NCBI GenBank assembly: GCA_021464415.1
Contig: JAKCWG010000927.1
Coordinates: forward strand, 1-64,000
Reading direction: 5' to 3'
From: Lonicera japonica
Lineage: Eukaryota > Streptophyta > Magnoliopsida > Dipsacales > Caprifoliaceae
Length of the DNA stretch: 64,000 nucleotides
Position numbers and translations under genes: made by a program. Shown here piece after piece: positions 24,534 through 35,988 of the stretch (positions are counted from its first letter, which is position 1; every line of letters starts with the position of its first letter). The notes below the pieces were generated by a model. That model made no database searches. It was given only the letters and a program-made list of their open reading frames with translations, and was not told the origin of the DNA.

Positions 24534-25844
24534 GATGTGACATTACCATTTGTTTGATAAGGACTCCCAATGAGTTTGAACCCAAAGCGATGCTGCTCTC
24601 TGCAGTGGGCAGTGGAACATGTGGGCAAGAAATACAGTGAAGTACATTTTGAAAAAAGAAACAAGAAAATGAAAGAAGATCCACAAGTCTATTAAAGAAA
24701 GTACACAAGAAAGGGCAAAGCGAACCCAAAATTTCTTCATCTAGCACTGCTTCCCGGGCAACAAAACAGCCAAAGTTCCACATGTGCGATTCACAATATC
24801 CCTGATCGCTTAACGGCGGCCTTAAAGAAAGTTCAGGCAGATTTTGGCCGTTATCATAGTGAACTAAAAGAGTTTTCAATCTACAATACGGAAACAGGGA
24901 AGGTCTCCCTAAAAGGATTTGGACCACCATTGTGAGAAAAAAGAAAAAAAAGAAGCGGAATTCTAATGGGACTCAATTTTGGGACTCAAAAACTTTGTTC
25001 AGATGATGGGTCAAAAGTTCACTCGTTTGTAAGAGGGGCACACACTTTTGTCACTTTACTCAATGAATAATATATTAGTGTCACATCATCTAAGTCAACC
25101 TTTTAAGTCACAATCATCTCTCTAAAATTATTGAAAAAATGGCATGATGCATAGTTGATTTAGAATTCCATGATAATCTTAGTCAAAATTTCGTGTGTAG
25201 AACATGCACGAAATTAACGGCACCATGTTTATTACACCTAAAACTTTCAACTTGTTCATCTAGATCATGATTGTGGCCAAGGATTGCTAAAGTTGAGTAA
25301 ACTGAACGGTTCTTAACACGGTGTTTTGTAAATCTTTAACTTAATCCTAGCAAGCAAAATCCACAAAAGGTGGAATTTTAAATTAGAAATCCTGTTCAAA
25401 GTGCTCGAAAGAAGCTCCCGAACCCCTTCTCTTCAGACATCTAAAAGTAGTCAGCCCTAACCTAGTAATTTAGCACCAAAAGTGCGAACTCTTCCTATCC
25501 CCAAGATTACAAATTTTACTCTATGTCATACAATTCAACAAGTTTCATTAATCAAATTGTACACGGTAAATTCCCAATTCTTCTGAAGTCGTTCTACATC
25601 ATTCACCTTGCGCAAAACCAAAAAAAAGTCGATTATCAATAGTTAAATATATAAACGAGACCGAACCTAATCACTTCATAATAATGTTGGATTCAACTTG
25701 GTCAGTAAAAATAAATCAATGACGCAAAAAGAATAGACATAAAAAGGCCACTGCGTGGCCAATAATTGCAAAATTAGGTTCTGGAAACAGACCGAGCTAT
25801 ATGTAATCAGCTCCGATCTAAGATTAGTTCTACCTCAGTTAATT
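24534..25844. other. Intergenic stretch with one unassigned minus-strand ORF
   Basis: A minus-strand ORF of 161 codons spans 24930-24445. Its C-terminal quarter runs into the MITE at 24258-24530, it has no recognisable domain, and a second overlapping frame is also open. I do not call it a gene, though 24560-24900 could be a captured or decayed exon. The rest shows nothing. Confidence 0.4.
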
Positions 25845-26460
25845 CAGCTTTTGACCAAGCTTGAGTCATGTATTAAAATTTTGAAGATTTCAAAAGCAAA
25901 TCTTGGCTCAAGTACGATTGCGAGAAAAGCTCTGTTATGTTTGAATGGGCTTGGCTCGATAAGATTCCTGATTCTTTTTGGATTTGGGTGCTTCATTAAA
26001 GCCAAGCTCGTTTATAGCTTGCACTTGAGCACGAGTGGCTAGTTTACCACTTGAGCTAGCCAAGTCAAGCTTAACCTCGCAAAATATCCTTCTGGCCGAA
26101 CTCAAACATGGTTGATCAAGTCTAATTTAACTCGTCCTTGCTCAACTCATTCAGCTTGAGACCGAGCTTGTGTCACGTATTTAAACATTTCAAAAGCACA
26201 TAAAGTTCAAATAGAGGCCAATTGGGGTCCAGTAAGATCGTGAGCATAACTCTAATATGTTTGAATAGGCTTGGGTTAATTGGAGTCCTGAATTTTTTTC
26301 AGAATTGGCTGCTCCATTAAAGCCAAGTTCATTTATAGCTTGTACTTGAGCTCGAGCAGCAAGTTAATACTCGAGCAAGACTAGCCGAGTCAAGCTAAAG
26401 CTCGCAAAACATCAGTCTCGCCAAACTCAGACATGGTGGCTGAAGCTTAATTTAAGCACA
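25845..26460 (+). repeat. 307-bp direct tandem duplication
   Basis: Two units start at CAGCTT (25845 and 26152). Shared landmarks in order are CAAGCTTGAGTCATGTATT / CGAGCTTGTGTCACGTATT, TTTCAAAAGCA, ATGTTTGAAT(G/A)GGCTTGG, CATTAAAGCCAAG(C/T)TC and TCAAGCT(T/A)AA. The units differ by scattered substitutions and small indels. GCTCGAGC-like words link the sequence to 18544-18820 and about 27940-28060. Confidence 0.75.
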
Positions 26461-28301
26461 AGTCTGGCTCCGGGTCAAGCTATAATATCAAACTTGGCCA
26501 CATTTTGCACTTGTACTCGGCCCTCACACTCCATGGATACGCAGTATAACAGAACTAGAGAGTTTAAAAAAGAATTCCAGCAAAAGTACAAGATTTCTTA
26601 TCAGGACTCTAGTCCCACAAAATCAATTATGCAGCTAAAGGCACACTTGAGCCCAATGCGTACGTGCACAATGCGAACGTCTTGCAAAGGGGATTCACGT
26701 AGATGAAGCAAGGGGCAAAGTTGCGCCACTTGCACAGGTAAATTGTAACACGGATATTGGCGTAGGCCTAAGTAACCCTCTTTTTCCACCCATCGAAGGC
26801 CTAACTATTATTTATAACAGTTTTTGGATTCTCTATTAACATGAATAGAGCCGGATACGCTGCGTTACAACTTACACGTAGTTGTACGAAGTAGTGCTCG
26901 ATGATCCAAAACATAACGATATGGAAAAACAAAACCATCTTTACGAAAAAAAACAAGATGAAATTCAACTAATATGCAAATCATTTAGCCTCCTGATGCC
27001 GGAGGAATTACGTTTATTTTGTCACCTCCTAATGTTGAATTTGATTAAAATTTAGCATTCATCAGGTGTAAGTCATTTGTTGAAGGCTTCATTTCACTTT
27101 AACTTAACTTTATTACAATATTAGTACTACATATATGTTTCATAATAATGAGGGTAAAATTGTAAAATACAATTTATTCAACATTCAAAGTCAAATAAAA
27201 TCGAAAGCATTTTTAGAGGTTCCGTTCAACAGCATTAAGCATTCAGAATTTAGCATTCAGTGTCAAAGACCTAAATTATTACATTAACAAGACACAAACG
27301 CACATGCTGTCAATTCAGTAGAACAATTGTACTTGCTGAATTCGAAGAGAGCATTACCAATACAAGGTGGAACTTTCAATTGAGGCGTAAATTTGCCCTT
27401 CAGAAAGTGAAGATGAAATGCACATAAATTAGTACTCAATAGTCTCAAATTAGAAAGAACCACAAGCGGTTCGCCCAGTGGCATAAGTTATCGCTGGGTT
27501 TCCAGTGTGGGAAACCATCTATGTATTAATCAATCACAGCATAACTGTGACCCTCATTACGCGATGCTTAACAAATTTGGAATTAAGGTCGTAGACCATC
27601 TGAGTCGAGTCAAATAAAGGATTGTTGAAACTTGGTTCATTAAATATTTCAAATTTACACGAGCAGGTATGGCAAATTCACAGGATGGTGATAGAGCTAC
27701 ACGACAGAACTAGAGCGAAAGTAAGTCTTCAAAGAAGAGGTTGAGAGTGGTGGTAATGCAGGCTCAATGAGTCAAACTCCAATCGTAACAGAAGTTTCAA
27801 ACCCTTTTGCAGGACTGATGATTGGGGTTGGCTATCCCCATTTGTGTGGTCCATTGTGATTTCTTAACAAAAATTTCCATTGTAGTCCTTAAATAGAGTT
27901 TTAAAAAACAAATCGATCTTATAACTTTGTTCAAGATTGGCTTGTTTAGCTCTTGAGCCGAATTCAAAAGAGCTTTTAACCGAGATGAGTTCGATTAGTT
28001 TGATTTTTAACGTAATTTTACGGTATTTCAAAACTTATCAAGCTGAGTTCGTTAACATGTCAAGTTCCAAAATGTGTTCAACATTGGTTCGTTTGTTTCA
28101 AAACAAATTTCGAACGAACTTCTACTCAACATATCTCAATTCAAGTCTCGATTAGCTTGGTTTTATTTTATTTTTTTTATAGCCTTATTTAGACTCACTC
28201 AAATTAATATTCCCTCCGTCAAACGCGGCAATTTTTTTGTAGACTACAACATAGAAATTAAGTCTTCGCCGGAGAAGTAAAAAAGCCCTGAATAGTATAT
28301 A
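26461..28301. other. Intergenic stretch
   Basis: I found no gene. The words GCATTCA and TTTAGCATTCAG recur near 27050 and 27230-27260. A CTTGAGCCGAATTC segment near 27940-28060 belongs to the GCTCGAGC-type repeat family. Confidence 0.5.
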
Positions 28302-28335
28302 CAACATATTGGGTACTTGATGATAAGTTTGTAGC

Positions 28336-30664
28336 ATGCATAATCCGGCCACCACCTCCCACCATCAACCACCACCTACCCATCATATCACCACCACCCT
28401 AAACAATCTACATCCACAACAGCCATCCCCCCCCCCCCCCCCAAAGCAGTCCTCTTTGTCCCACACTCATGACCTGGCTAATATTCTAGGCCAAGCAGCC
28501 AATGCTTTTCACATGCTTGCCTCAGCTCTCCCTATGGTGCAGGCAGCCCTCAATGGCAGTAATATCACTGCAGTAAGCAAGCAAGCTTCGGCTGTAGCAC
28601 AAAAAATCAACAAAAGCCTGATCTGTGAACACAGCGGGTTATGGAAAAAACTGCCATCAATGGGGTTAATATTGCTTCAGAAAAGAGTTCAAAGCTTCCA
28701 GGTGATATTACAATGGAGAATAATAGATTACACAGCAGTGCCGTACAAGAAAAAGCTGGTGTAAATGGCTCTGCAACAGCTGAAATGGTAGAAAACTCCA
28801 TGGCTGGAGCTTGTGTTCTTGAAGATATTATTGAGGTAGAAGATGCAGATGAGAGAAACGAGGCAACAGTACATGTTGCAGTGCATTGTCCATCGGGTAA
28901 CAACTTGCCTCTTGCAACAGAAAAGGCTGGTGCTACAGTGACTGAACCTGCTGCACAAAATGTCACAGTTCAACTGCCCACACAACCCCCAAAGCCGTCC
29001 TTTGCCAGCCTGTTTACGGCTCCCACTGCTCAACGGCACCTACCATCTCACAACTTGCCAGCACCGTACAACAAAGGTGACCTGCCCGCGGTTCATATTG
29101 ATGATATAGACTATGAAAAAACTGTTAAGTGCTGCAAATATAATTTAATTGGCAGAATGATTCTTCCCAAAGGGACCACACCTGTCAGGATACTTGATTT
29201 GTACAAAAAATTAATTTCTTTATGAAAAATTAAAAATGACTAGAGTCTTTCTCCATTGGGCGAAGGATATTACTGTTTACAATTTTTAAATGAAGAAGAT
29301 CAACGAGCAGCATGGACGACAGACTCTAACAATTTCAAACAAGGAACAATCAAACTTTCACAATGGGTTAATGATTTTATTCTAGAAAAAATCAAACAAA
29401 CAAATGCTCATATTTGGGTTAGATTTCATTCTCTTCCATGGGAATATTGGAACAAAAGAGTGCTGGAAACAATTGCACAAACTGTGGGTACAACAGTGAA
29501 AATTGATCAAGCAACAATAAATAGACAGTTTTGTTTATATGCCAGAATCCAAATTGATGTGGACCTTCAGCTCAAGCTTCCTCAAAAAGCTCTCATTGAG
29601 AGAAAAGGGTATAACTTTGAAGTTCCAGTCACATATGAAAATCTGCCTGAGTTTTGTACTCGTTGTTGCACGATTGGCCACTTTGTTGGAGATTGCAGCG
29701 CCGTGAGAAAGGTCCAGTCAAATGCAGATAAAGCCCATCCTCCAAAAGATAACACCAAGCCATCTAGAGAGAATGTCAATGTGGCACAGGCTAAAAAAGC
29801 ACAACAAATGTCCCAAAAGTTCAACAACCAGCCTTAAATGCTGCCTCCACCTCAACAGCTGTAATGAAAGATAGCAATAACCCTCAACATCAACCCAACT
29901 GTCATTAATGAGGCTCAGGACAATCAAATACCAATTAATGGCACCACTTCTGTCCATACTCTCCCACAAGCAACTGATAACCCATCTATTTCCATCATTC
30001 CTTACACCAAACCCATTGATACCCCACCAGATCACACTCCTACTATCCAAAATAAATGCATCAATGCAGAAGAACTCTCTCAAAAAACCTTTGTCCCATG
30101 TTCCATCACAAATGCTCCTGAACAGAGCACATACACTGCCTTAAAGCATTAAAGTCAAAGCCCAAAACACAAAGATAAGTCTGACTCTCAAAATAGATTT
30201 ACCCCTCTTAGTGGTAAATTTTGGGGAGACTGTGCTGATAAGAACCCTATGATACCTGGGAAACTGCTGCTGAACAAAATCTCAAGCAAGCTATGGATTC
30301 ACAAATGAAATGTGTTATGCTTGAACAAGATAGGGGCTCTTCTGTCTCGCAAATCTCTTTTCAGCATGGTAATGATTCAGAAGATTCCATCACAATTGCT
30401 ATCCCTTCATCTGATTCAGAGTATCAACCCACACCCCCTATCAGAAAGTCAAAGAAGAAGTTAAAGGAATCAGATTATGTTCCTCTTATCACCCGAACAA
30501 CCAATAAACAATTGAGCAAGCAAAAGAAGAATGAGCAAAAAGAAAAAGCACAAATGAAGAAAGATGGCATGACAGCCAAAGAAATTGAAGAATGCCTAGC
30601 CATCAAAAAGAGGCAATCTCAACAAATTGGGAAACATTCCAGTGTTCATGAAACTACCTCTTAA
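28336..30664 (+). pseudogene. LINE ORF1 remnant (DUF4283-like and CCHC zinc knuckle)
   Basis: This is the remnant of the nucleic-acid-binding protein that packages LINE RNA. It starts in a Pro/His-rich leader, with a C16 run at about 28427-28442. A frameshift near 28630 moves the reading into the frame used from 28641. The DUF4283-like region ('NLIGRMILPKG' .. 'IWVRFHSLPWEYW') spans about 29130-29650 with a TGA at 29223. A C-x2-C-x4-H-x4-C zinc knuckle is encoded at 29655-29696 (CTRCCTIGHFVGDC). A stop at 29835 and further frame changes separate this from a basic Lys-rich tail (30293-30664). That tail ends in TAA six bases before the ORF2 reading begins. The order and motifs match ORF1 of plant L1 elements. 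It cannot make a full protein. Confidence 0.8.
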
Positions 30665-30931
30665 TTATTGTGTTGTATTGGAATATCAGAGGGATTAATA
30701 ACCAAAATTCTCTCAATGCTCTAAAGAACTTATGTTGCAAGCATAAACCTGACTTGCTCTGTATTGCTGAACCTATGGTTCAATTCAATTCCATCCCTCC
30801 TTTCTTCTGGCAATCTATTAGTATGATGTTGTTGGCTACAAATATCATACATGATAAGATTTCTAATCTCTGGGTTTTCTATGCTAGGCACGTTTCTACT
30901 CCCATATAATCCAAAACTCTTGTCAACATAT

Positions 30932-31334
30932 TGTGAGTTTGGCTCATATTTGGTGTATTTGGCAAAATTGTGGCAGTGGGCTGATTTTTTTGTCCAAGGC
31001 AAATTTTCCTTTAAGTGTTGTTTTTTGGCTCATTTGTTTATAAGTTGTTTTTTGCCTAGAGTGAGTTGAGAGCTAAATTTTTGTGAGAAATTTATGTGTG
31101 TGCTTGTAATCACTCTTTGTTCCCAATTATCAATAGAAGCTATCATCTGTGTGGATTAGTGGCGTTTACGCCGACACCACGGTAAAACCTTGTCTTGCGC
31201 AATTATTTCTTTATTTCCTATTTCTCTATTGTGGGTGTACTTTTTTGTGTCGGTTCTTCTTTTGGGTAAACCATTTGGGCTTGTGAGATCCTCGACGTTG
31301 CGTCGTACTCGGTTGTGAGTGGTTTGGTGCAACA
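30932..31334 (+). repeat. 5' LTR of copia element
   Basis: The LTR starts TGTGAGTTTGG and ends GTGCAACA. It aligns end to end with 35587-35988. Transcription of the element would start within it. Confidence 0.95.
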
Positions 31335-31337
31335 AAT

Positions 31338-31350
31338 TGGTATTAGAGGC
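31338..31350 (+). other. Primer-binding site of copia element
   Basis: TGGTATTAGAGGC begins four bases after the 5' LTR. It is close to the plant initiator-Met tRNA 3'-end complement (TGGTATCAGAGC), with one substitution and one inserted base. Confidence 0.75.
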
Positions 31351-31464
31351 AAAACGAGTAAGGTGGAATTTTTTGTCGCACGCCAAGTGTTTGATAAAAT
31401 TCCTAAGTGACATTTTTCAATCTTTGACTCGTTGTTGGTTTGTCAAGTTCTTTTGTGATTGAAT

Positions 31465-34400
31465 ATGACTACTTCTAAGACCTCAAAGGTGTCAGCGATA
31501 AAGTTTGACGTTGAGAAATTCGATGGAAAGTTGGTAAATTTCGGCATGTGGCAATGCCAAATGCGAGATGTCTTGATCCAACAGGAGTTGCACAGGGCAT
31601 TGTTGGGTGTGGAAGCTAAGCCCGCGACGATGACAATTGTTGAATGAGAAGAGTATGATTTGAAGGCTTGTAGCACTATCCGGTTGTATCTAGCTCAAAA
31701 TGTGATATACTATGTTATGCGTGAGAAATCCGCGGCTAGCATACGGAGGATACTGGATGAGAAATACATGATGAAGAGCATAGAGAATCGTCTCTATCTC
31801 AAGAAGAAGCTGTTCCGGTTTGAATATGCTAGAGGTACATCAATGAGTGAGCATGTTGATGAGTTTAACAAGATGATTTCTGATTTGTTAAACTTGAATG
31901 AGGACATGAAAGATGAGGATAAGGCTATCTTGTTGCTCAATTCACTTCCGGAATCCTATGACCATTTGAGCACCACTTTGTTATATGGTAAGGATTCAGT
32001 GAAATATGAGGTCGTTTCTTCGGCACTGCTTGGTAATGAGCAGAGACAGAGGGAGAAATGTAGTACATCGTCCGATGCGTTGGTGACGCGGGGAAGGACA
32101 GATGATCGGAAACAAGTAAAGCACAACTCTCGGTCCAAGTCACGTACTAAGTACTTGGATAACATGGAATGTTACAAGTGCAAAAGGAAAGGGCATATGA
32201 AAAAGAATTGTCCAACGCTTGGGTAGACAAAGGAAAGAAGAAGAATGTGGATGATACCGCGAATTCTGTTACTTCAGGGGATGATGATTTCGAGAGTATG
32301 TTAGTGGTTACTCCTAGGGAAAGCTCAACAGACGAGTGTATTTTAGACTCGGGTTGTTCGTACCACATGTGTCCAAACAAGGACCTTTTCCATACCTTGA
32401 CGAAGGTGAATAGAGGAACGGTTTTGATGGGCAGTGATCACGTTTGAAGGACGGATGGTATTGGAACGGTCAAGTTGAAGCTACATGACGGAGTAGTCAG
32501 AACTCTAAATGAAGTCAGGTACATCCCGGATCTGAAGAAGAATTTGATTTCTTTGGGTTCTTTAGATTCCAACGGGTGCAAGATTGTGCTCGAGAATGGA
32601 ATGCTAAAGGTTACTTCTGGTGCCTTAGTGTTGATGAAGGGAAAGAAAGAGGGTAATCTCTATTTCCTTCAAGGTAGTACGGTGACGGGTAGCGTTTCAG
32701 TTTATACGGAAGCTGGTGGAGCAAGTACAAGCTCGGATTCGACAAGATTATGGCATATGAGATTGGGACATGCCGGGGAGAAGGCGATGACGGTGTTATG
32801 TAAGTAAGGTTTGCTCAAGGGTGCGAAGAGCTGCAAGCTGGAGTTTTGTGAGCATTGTGTGCTCGGGAAACAGACACGAGTAAAGTTTGGGACGGCTATT
32901 TATTGCACGAAGGGGTTGCTTGACTACATACACACGGATGTCTGGGAACCTTCCAAGACGAAATCCTTAGGAGGTAATCATTACTTTGTTACATTTGTAG
33001 ATGATTTCTCTAGGAGGATTTGGATGTATCTCATGAAGCACAAAGACGAGGTCTTTGGGGTGTTTCTAAGGTGGAAGAAGATGGTTGAAAATCAGCTTGG
33101 CAGGAAGATCAAGGTGCTTAGATCCGATAACGGCGGAGAGTACACTATTGATCCGTTTAAGGAGTACTGCCAGGATGAGGGAATTGTTCGCCATTTTACA
33201 GTTATAGGTACACCACAGCAAAACGAAGTAGCTGAGAGGATGAACCGTACCTTACTTGAAAAAGTGAGGTGTATGCTGTCAAATGCAAATTTGGGGAAAC
33301 AGTATTGGGCGGAGGCCTTATCCTATGCGAGCTACATTGTTAACATGTTGCCATCTTCAGGGGTCGATTACAAAACTCCTATAGAGGTTTGGACAGGATC
33401 TCATGCGAGTTACGATTCATTACACATATTTGGGTGTCCGGCTTATTATCACGTCCGTGAAGATAAGATTGATCCAAGAGCCCGAAAGGCAATCTTCATG
33501 GGTTCAAGAATTGGAGTCAAGGGATACAAGTTATGGTGTCTTCAAGACAAGAAAATGATCGTTAGCAGAGATGTTACATTTGATGAGGCGTCTATGCTCA
33601 AGATGCCTACGGAAAAAAATGTAATGGCTCTCGATAAGAGTGAGAAGAACGGAGTGGTGAAAACGGAAGTTACTACACCGGTGGTGACTATTCCGGTGCA
33701 ATCAGAAGTGACTAATTCGGTTGATTCTTCTGATAGTAATTCGAAGAATAGAGAGATTCCTATTGTGGGGTCTAGTCAACAACAACGAGAGGTACCGTCT
33801 TTGGCGAGCGGAAGGGAGCCGAGAGCTCGACGAGCACCGCAACGATTTGGCTATGAAGATAGTGTGGCATATGCATTGGTGGTTTATGGCTATGAACCGA
33901 CTTCTTATCAGGAGGCAGTGGCAAATAGTCATTGTGATGAATGGAAGGCGGCCATGGGTGAGGAGATGAATTCTCTTTATAAGAATGAAACCTGGGATCT
34001 TTGTAAGTTGCCAAAGGGGAAAAAGTCAATTGGGTGCAAATGGGTGTTTGACAAGAAAGACGGGGTTCTAGATTCGGATGTTCGGTATAAAGCAAGATTG
34101 GTGGCTAAGGGATTTGCACAGCGAGAAGGGGTGGATTATAATGAAGTCTTCTCTCCGGTGGTAAAACACACTTCCATTAGAGTGCTATTAGCTATGGTTT
34201 TGCAATTTGACTTAGAGCTTGAACAACTCGACGTCAAGACAGCGTTCTTGCATGGGGATCTAGAGGAGGAGATTTATATATCTCAACCGGAGGGGTTCAA
34301 GGTTGTTGGCAAGGAAGATTGTGTTTGTAAACTGAAGAAGTCTTTGTATGGGTTGAAGCAATCGCCTAGACAATGGTACAAAAAGTTTGACATATTCATG

Positions 34401-35456
34401 ATGGCTCAGAAATTCAAGCGGAGTGATTTTGATCATTGCGTTTATTTCAAGAAACTCAAGGGGAATTCGTTTATCTACTTACTCTTATATGTTGATGATA
34501 TGCTTATTTGTTCATCAAGTATGTTTGATATCAACACGGTGAAGGCTCAGTTGAGTCTCGAGTTTGAGATGAAGGACTTGGGTGGAGCTAAGAAGATTCT
34601 GGGAATGGAGATAGTTAGAGAGAGGAAGAAGGGAAGATTGTGCCTCACTCAGAGGCAATATCTAGAGAAAGTGGTAGTCCGGTTTGGGATGCAGGACTCA
34701 AAGCCTGTGAGTGTCCTATTGGTTCCTTACTTCAAGCTCTCGGCAACTATGGCTCCAGAAATAGATGAAGAGGTGGAGTATATGGCTCAAGTTCCGTATG
34801 CTAGTGCGGTAGGAAGCTTGATGTATGCCATGGTGTGTACTCGACCGGATATTGCTAAGGCAGTGAGCATTGTGAGTAGATTCATGGCCAATCCGGGGAA
34901 ACAGCATTGGAAAGCTGTTAAGTGGATTTTGCGGTATCTACAAGGGACGAAGAATAAGGGGTTGGTGTACCAGAGAACTGAGGGGTCTATTATTTGCGGG
35001 TATGTTAATTCGGACTATGCTGGGGATCTTGACAAGCGACGGTCGACCACGGGGTATGTTTTCACATTTAGTGGTGGTCCGATTAGCTGAAGGTCGATGT
35101 TGCAAGGTGTAGTGGCATTGTCTACTATGGAAGCAGAGTACATTGCAGCAACAGAGGCTGTCAAGGAAGCATTGTGGCTTCGGGGTTTGATAGGTGATTT
35201 GGGGATGGTTCAGGAGAATGTCGACGTACATTGTGATAGCCAGAGCGCTATTCATTTGGCCAAGAACCAAGTTCATCACGGACGGACGAAGCACATCGAT
35301 GTCCGGTTTCATTTTATACGGGAGATTATCGAGAGTGGTGAAGTAATTTTGAAGAAAATTGGCACCAAGAATAATCCTGCAGATATGATGACGAAGGTGG
35401 TACCGACGACCAAGTTTGAGCATTGCTCGACTTTGGTTAACATTCTTTGGTGTTGA
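31465..35456 (+). pseudogene. copia gag-pol polyprotein, interrupted
   Basis: The start ATG is at 31465. Gag runs to a CCHC zinc knuckle near 32170-32210 ([14 protein letters not shown]). The protease motif LDSGCS is at about 32343-32360. The GAG-pre-integrase region (LWHMRLGH..) begins near 32745. Integrase follows with HTDVW (about 32935), RSDNGGEY (about 33121) and the AER glutamate (about 33235). RT has an intact YVDD at 34488-34499. RNase H ends with NPADM near 35375 and the terminal TGA at 35454. Breaks are TGA at 31645, a frameshift near 32210, TGA at 32445, TAA at 32805 and TGA at 35088. All catalytic motifs I can see are kept, so decay is recent. Two stops fit TGG to TGA and one fits CAA to TAA. 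Confidence 0.92.
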
Positions 35457-35574
35457 AGACCCGTTTGGGGGTGGAGGCTCTTCGGGGCCAGGTGTGATGC
35501 TATAGCAGTATTGATGGAGGAACAAGGGGAGTGAGGTGTGAAATTTGCTGGACGGGATAGCTGCATGGTTCGCC

Positions 35575-35586
35575 AAGGTGGAGATT
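35575..35586 (+). other. Polypurine tract of copia element
   Basis: AAGGTGGAGATT lies directly before the 3' LTR, the expected position of the plus-strand primer. Many plant copia elements carry a closely similar tract. Confidence 0.75.
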
Positions 35587-35988
35587 TGTGAGTTTGGCTC
35601 ATATTTGGTGTATTTGGCAAAATTGTGGCAGTGGGCTGATTTTTTGGTCCAAGGCAAATTTTCCTTTAAGTGTTGTTTTTTGGCTCATTTGTTTATAAGT
35701 TGTTTTTTGCCTAGAGTGAGTTGAGGGCTAAATTTTTGTGAGAAATTTATGTGTGTACTTGTAATCACTCTTTGTTCCCAATTATCAATAGAAGCTATCA
35801 TCTGTGTGGATTAGTGGCGTTTACGCCGACACCACGGTAAAACCTTGTCTTGCGCAATTATTTCTTTATTTCCTATTTCTCTATTGTGGGTGTACTTTTT
35901 GTGTCGGTTCTTCTTTTGGGTAAACCATTTGGGCTTGTGAGATCCTCGACGTTGCGTCGTGCTCGGTTGTGAGTGGTTTGGCGCAACA
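35587..35988 (+). repeat. 3' LTR of copia element
   Basis: The LTR starts TGTGAGTTTGG, ends GCGCAACA, and is followed by the second CATAT. Confidence 0.95.

Larger units (their letters stand above)
30932..35988 (+). mobile_element. Ty1/copia LTR retrotransposon, complete but defective
   Basis: Two LTRs of 403 and 402 bp flank a gag-pol region on the plus strand. The 5-bp TSD CATAT is perfect (30927-30931 and 35989-35993). Removing the element and one TSD joins the LINE ORF2 endonuclease frame without a gap (..QHITF..), so insertion into the LINE is certain. The domain order protease, integrase, RT, RNase H defines copia. The gag style and the C-terminal TKHID..NPADM region look like the Tork/TNT1 lineage, judged from memory. 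By eye the LTRs differ by five substitutions and one indel, suggesting a young insertion. Coding stops make it non-autonomous. Confidence 0.95.

Noticed and set aside
28427..28442. Poly-C run possibly marking a regulatory site
   Set aside because: It lies in the low-complexity Pro/His-rich leader of LINE ORF1; slippage is a sufficient explanation.
34938..35657. Long minus-strand ORF of 239 codons
   Set aside because: It is the antisense shadow of the copia RNase H region and 3' LTR. The plus strand carries the recognisable domains.
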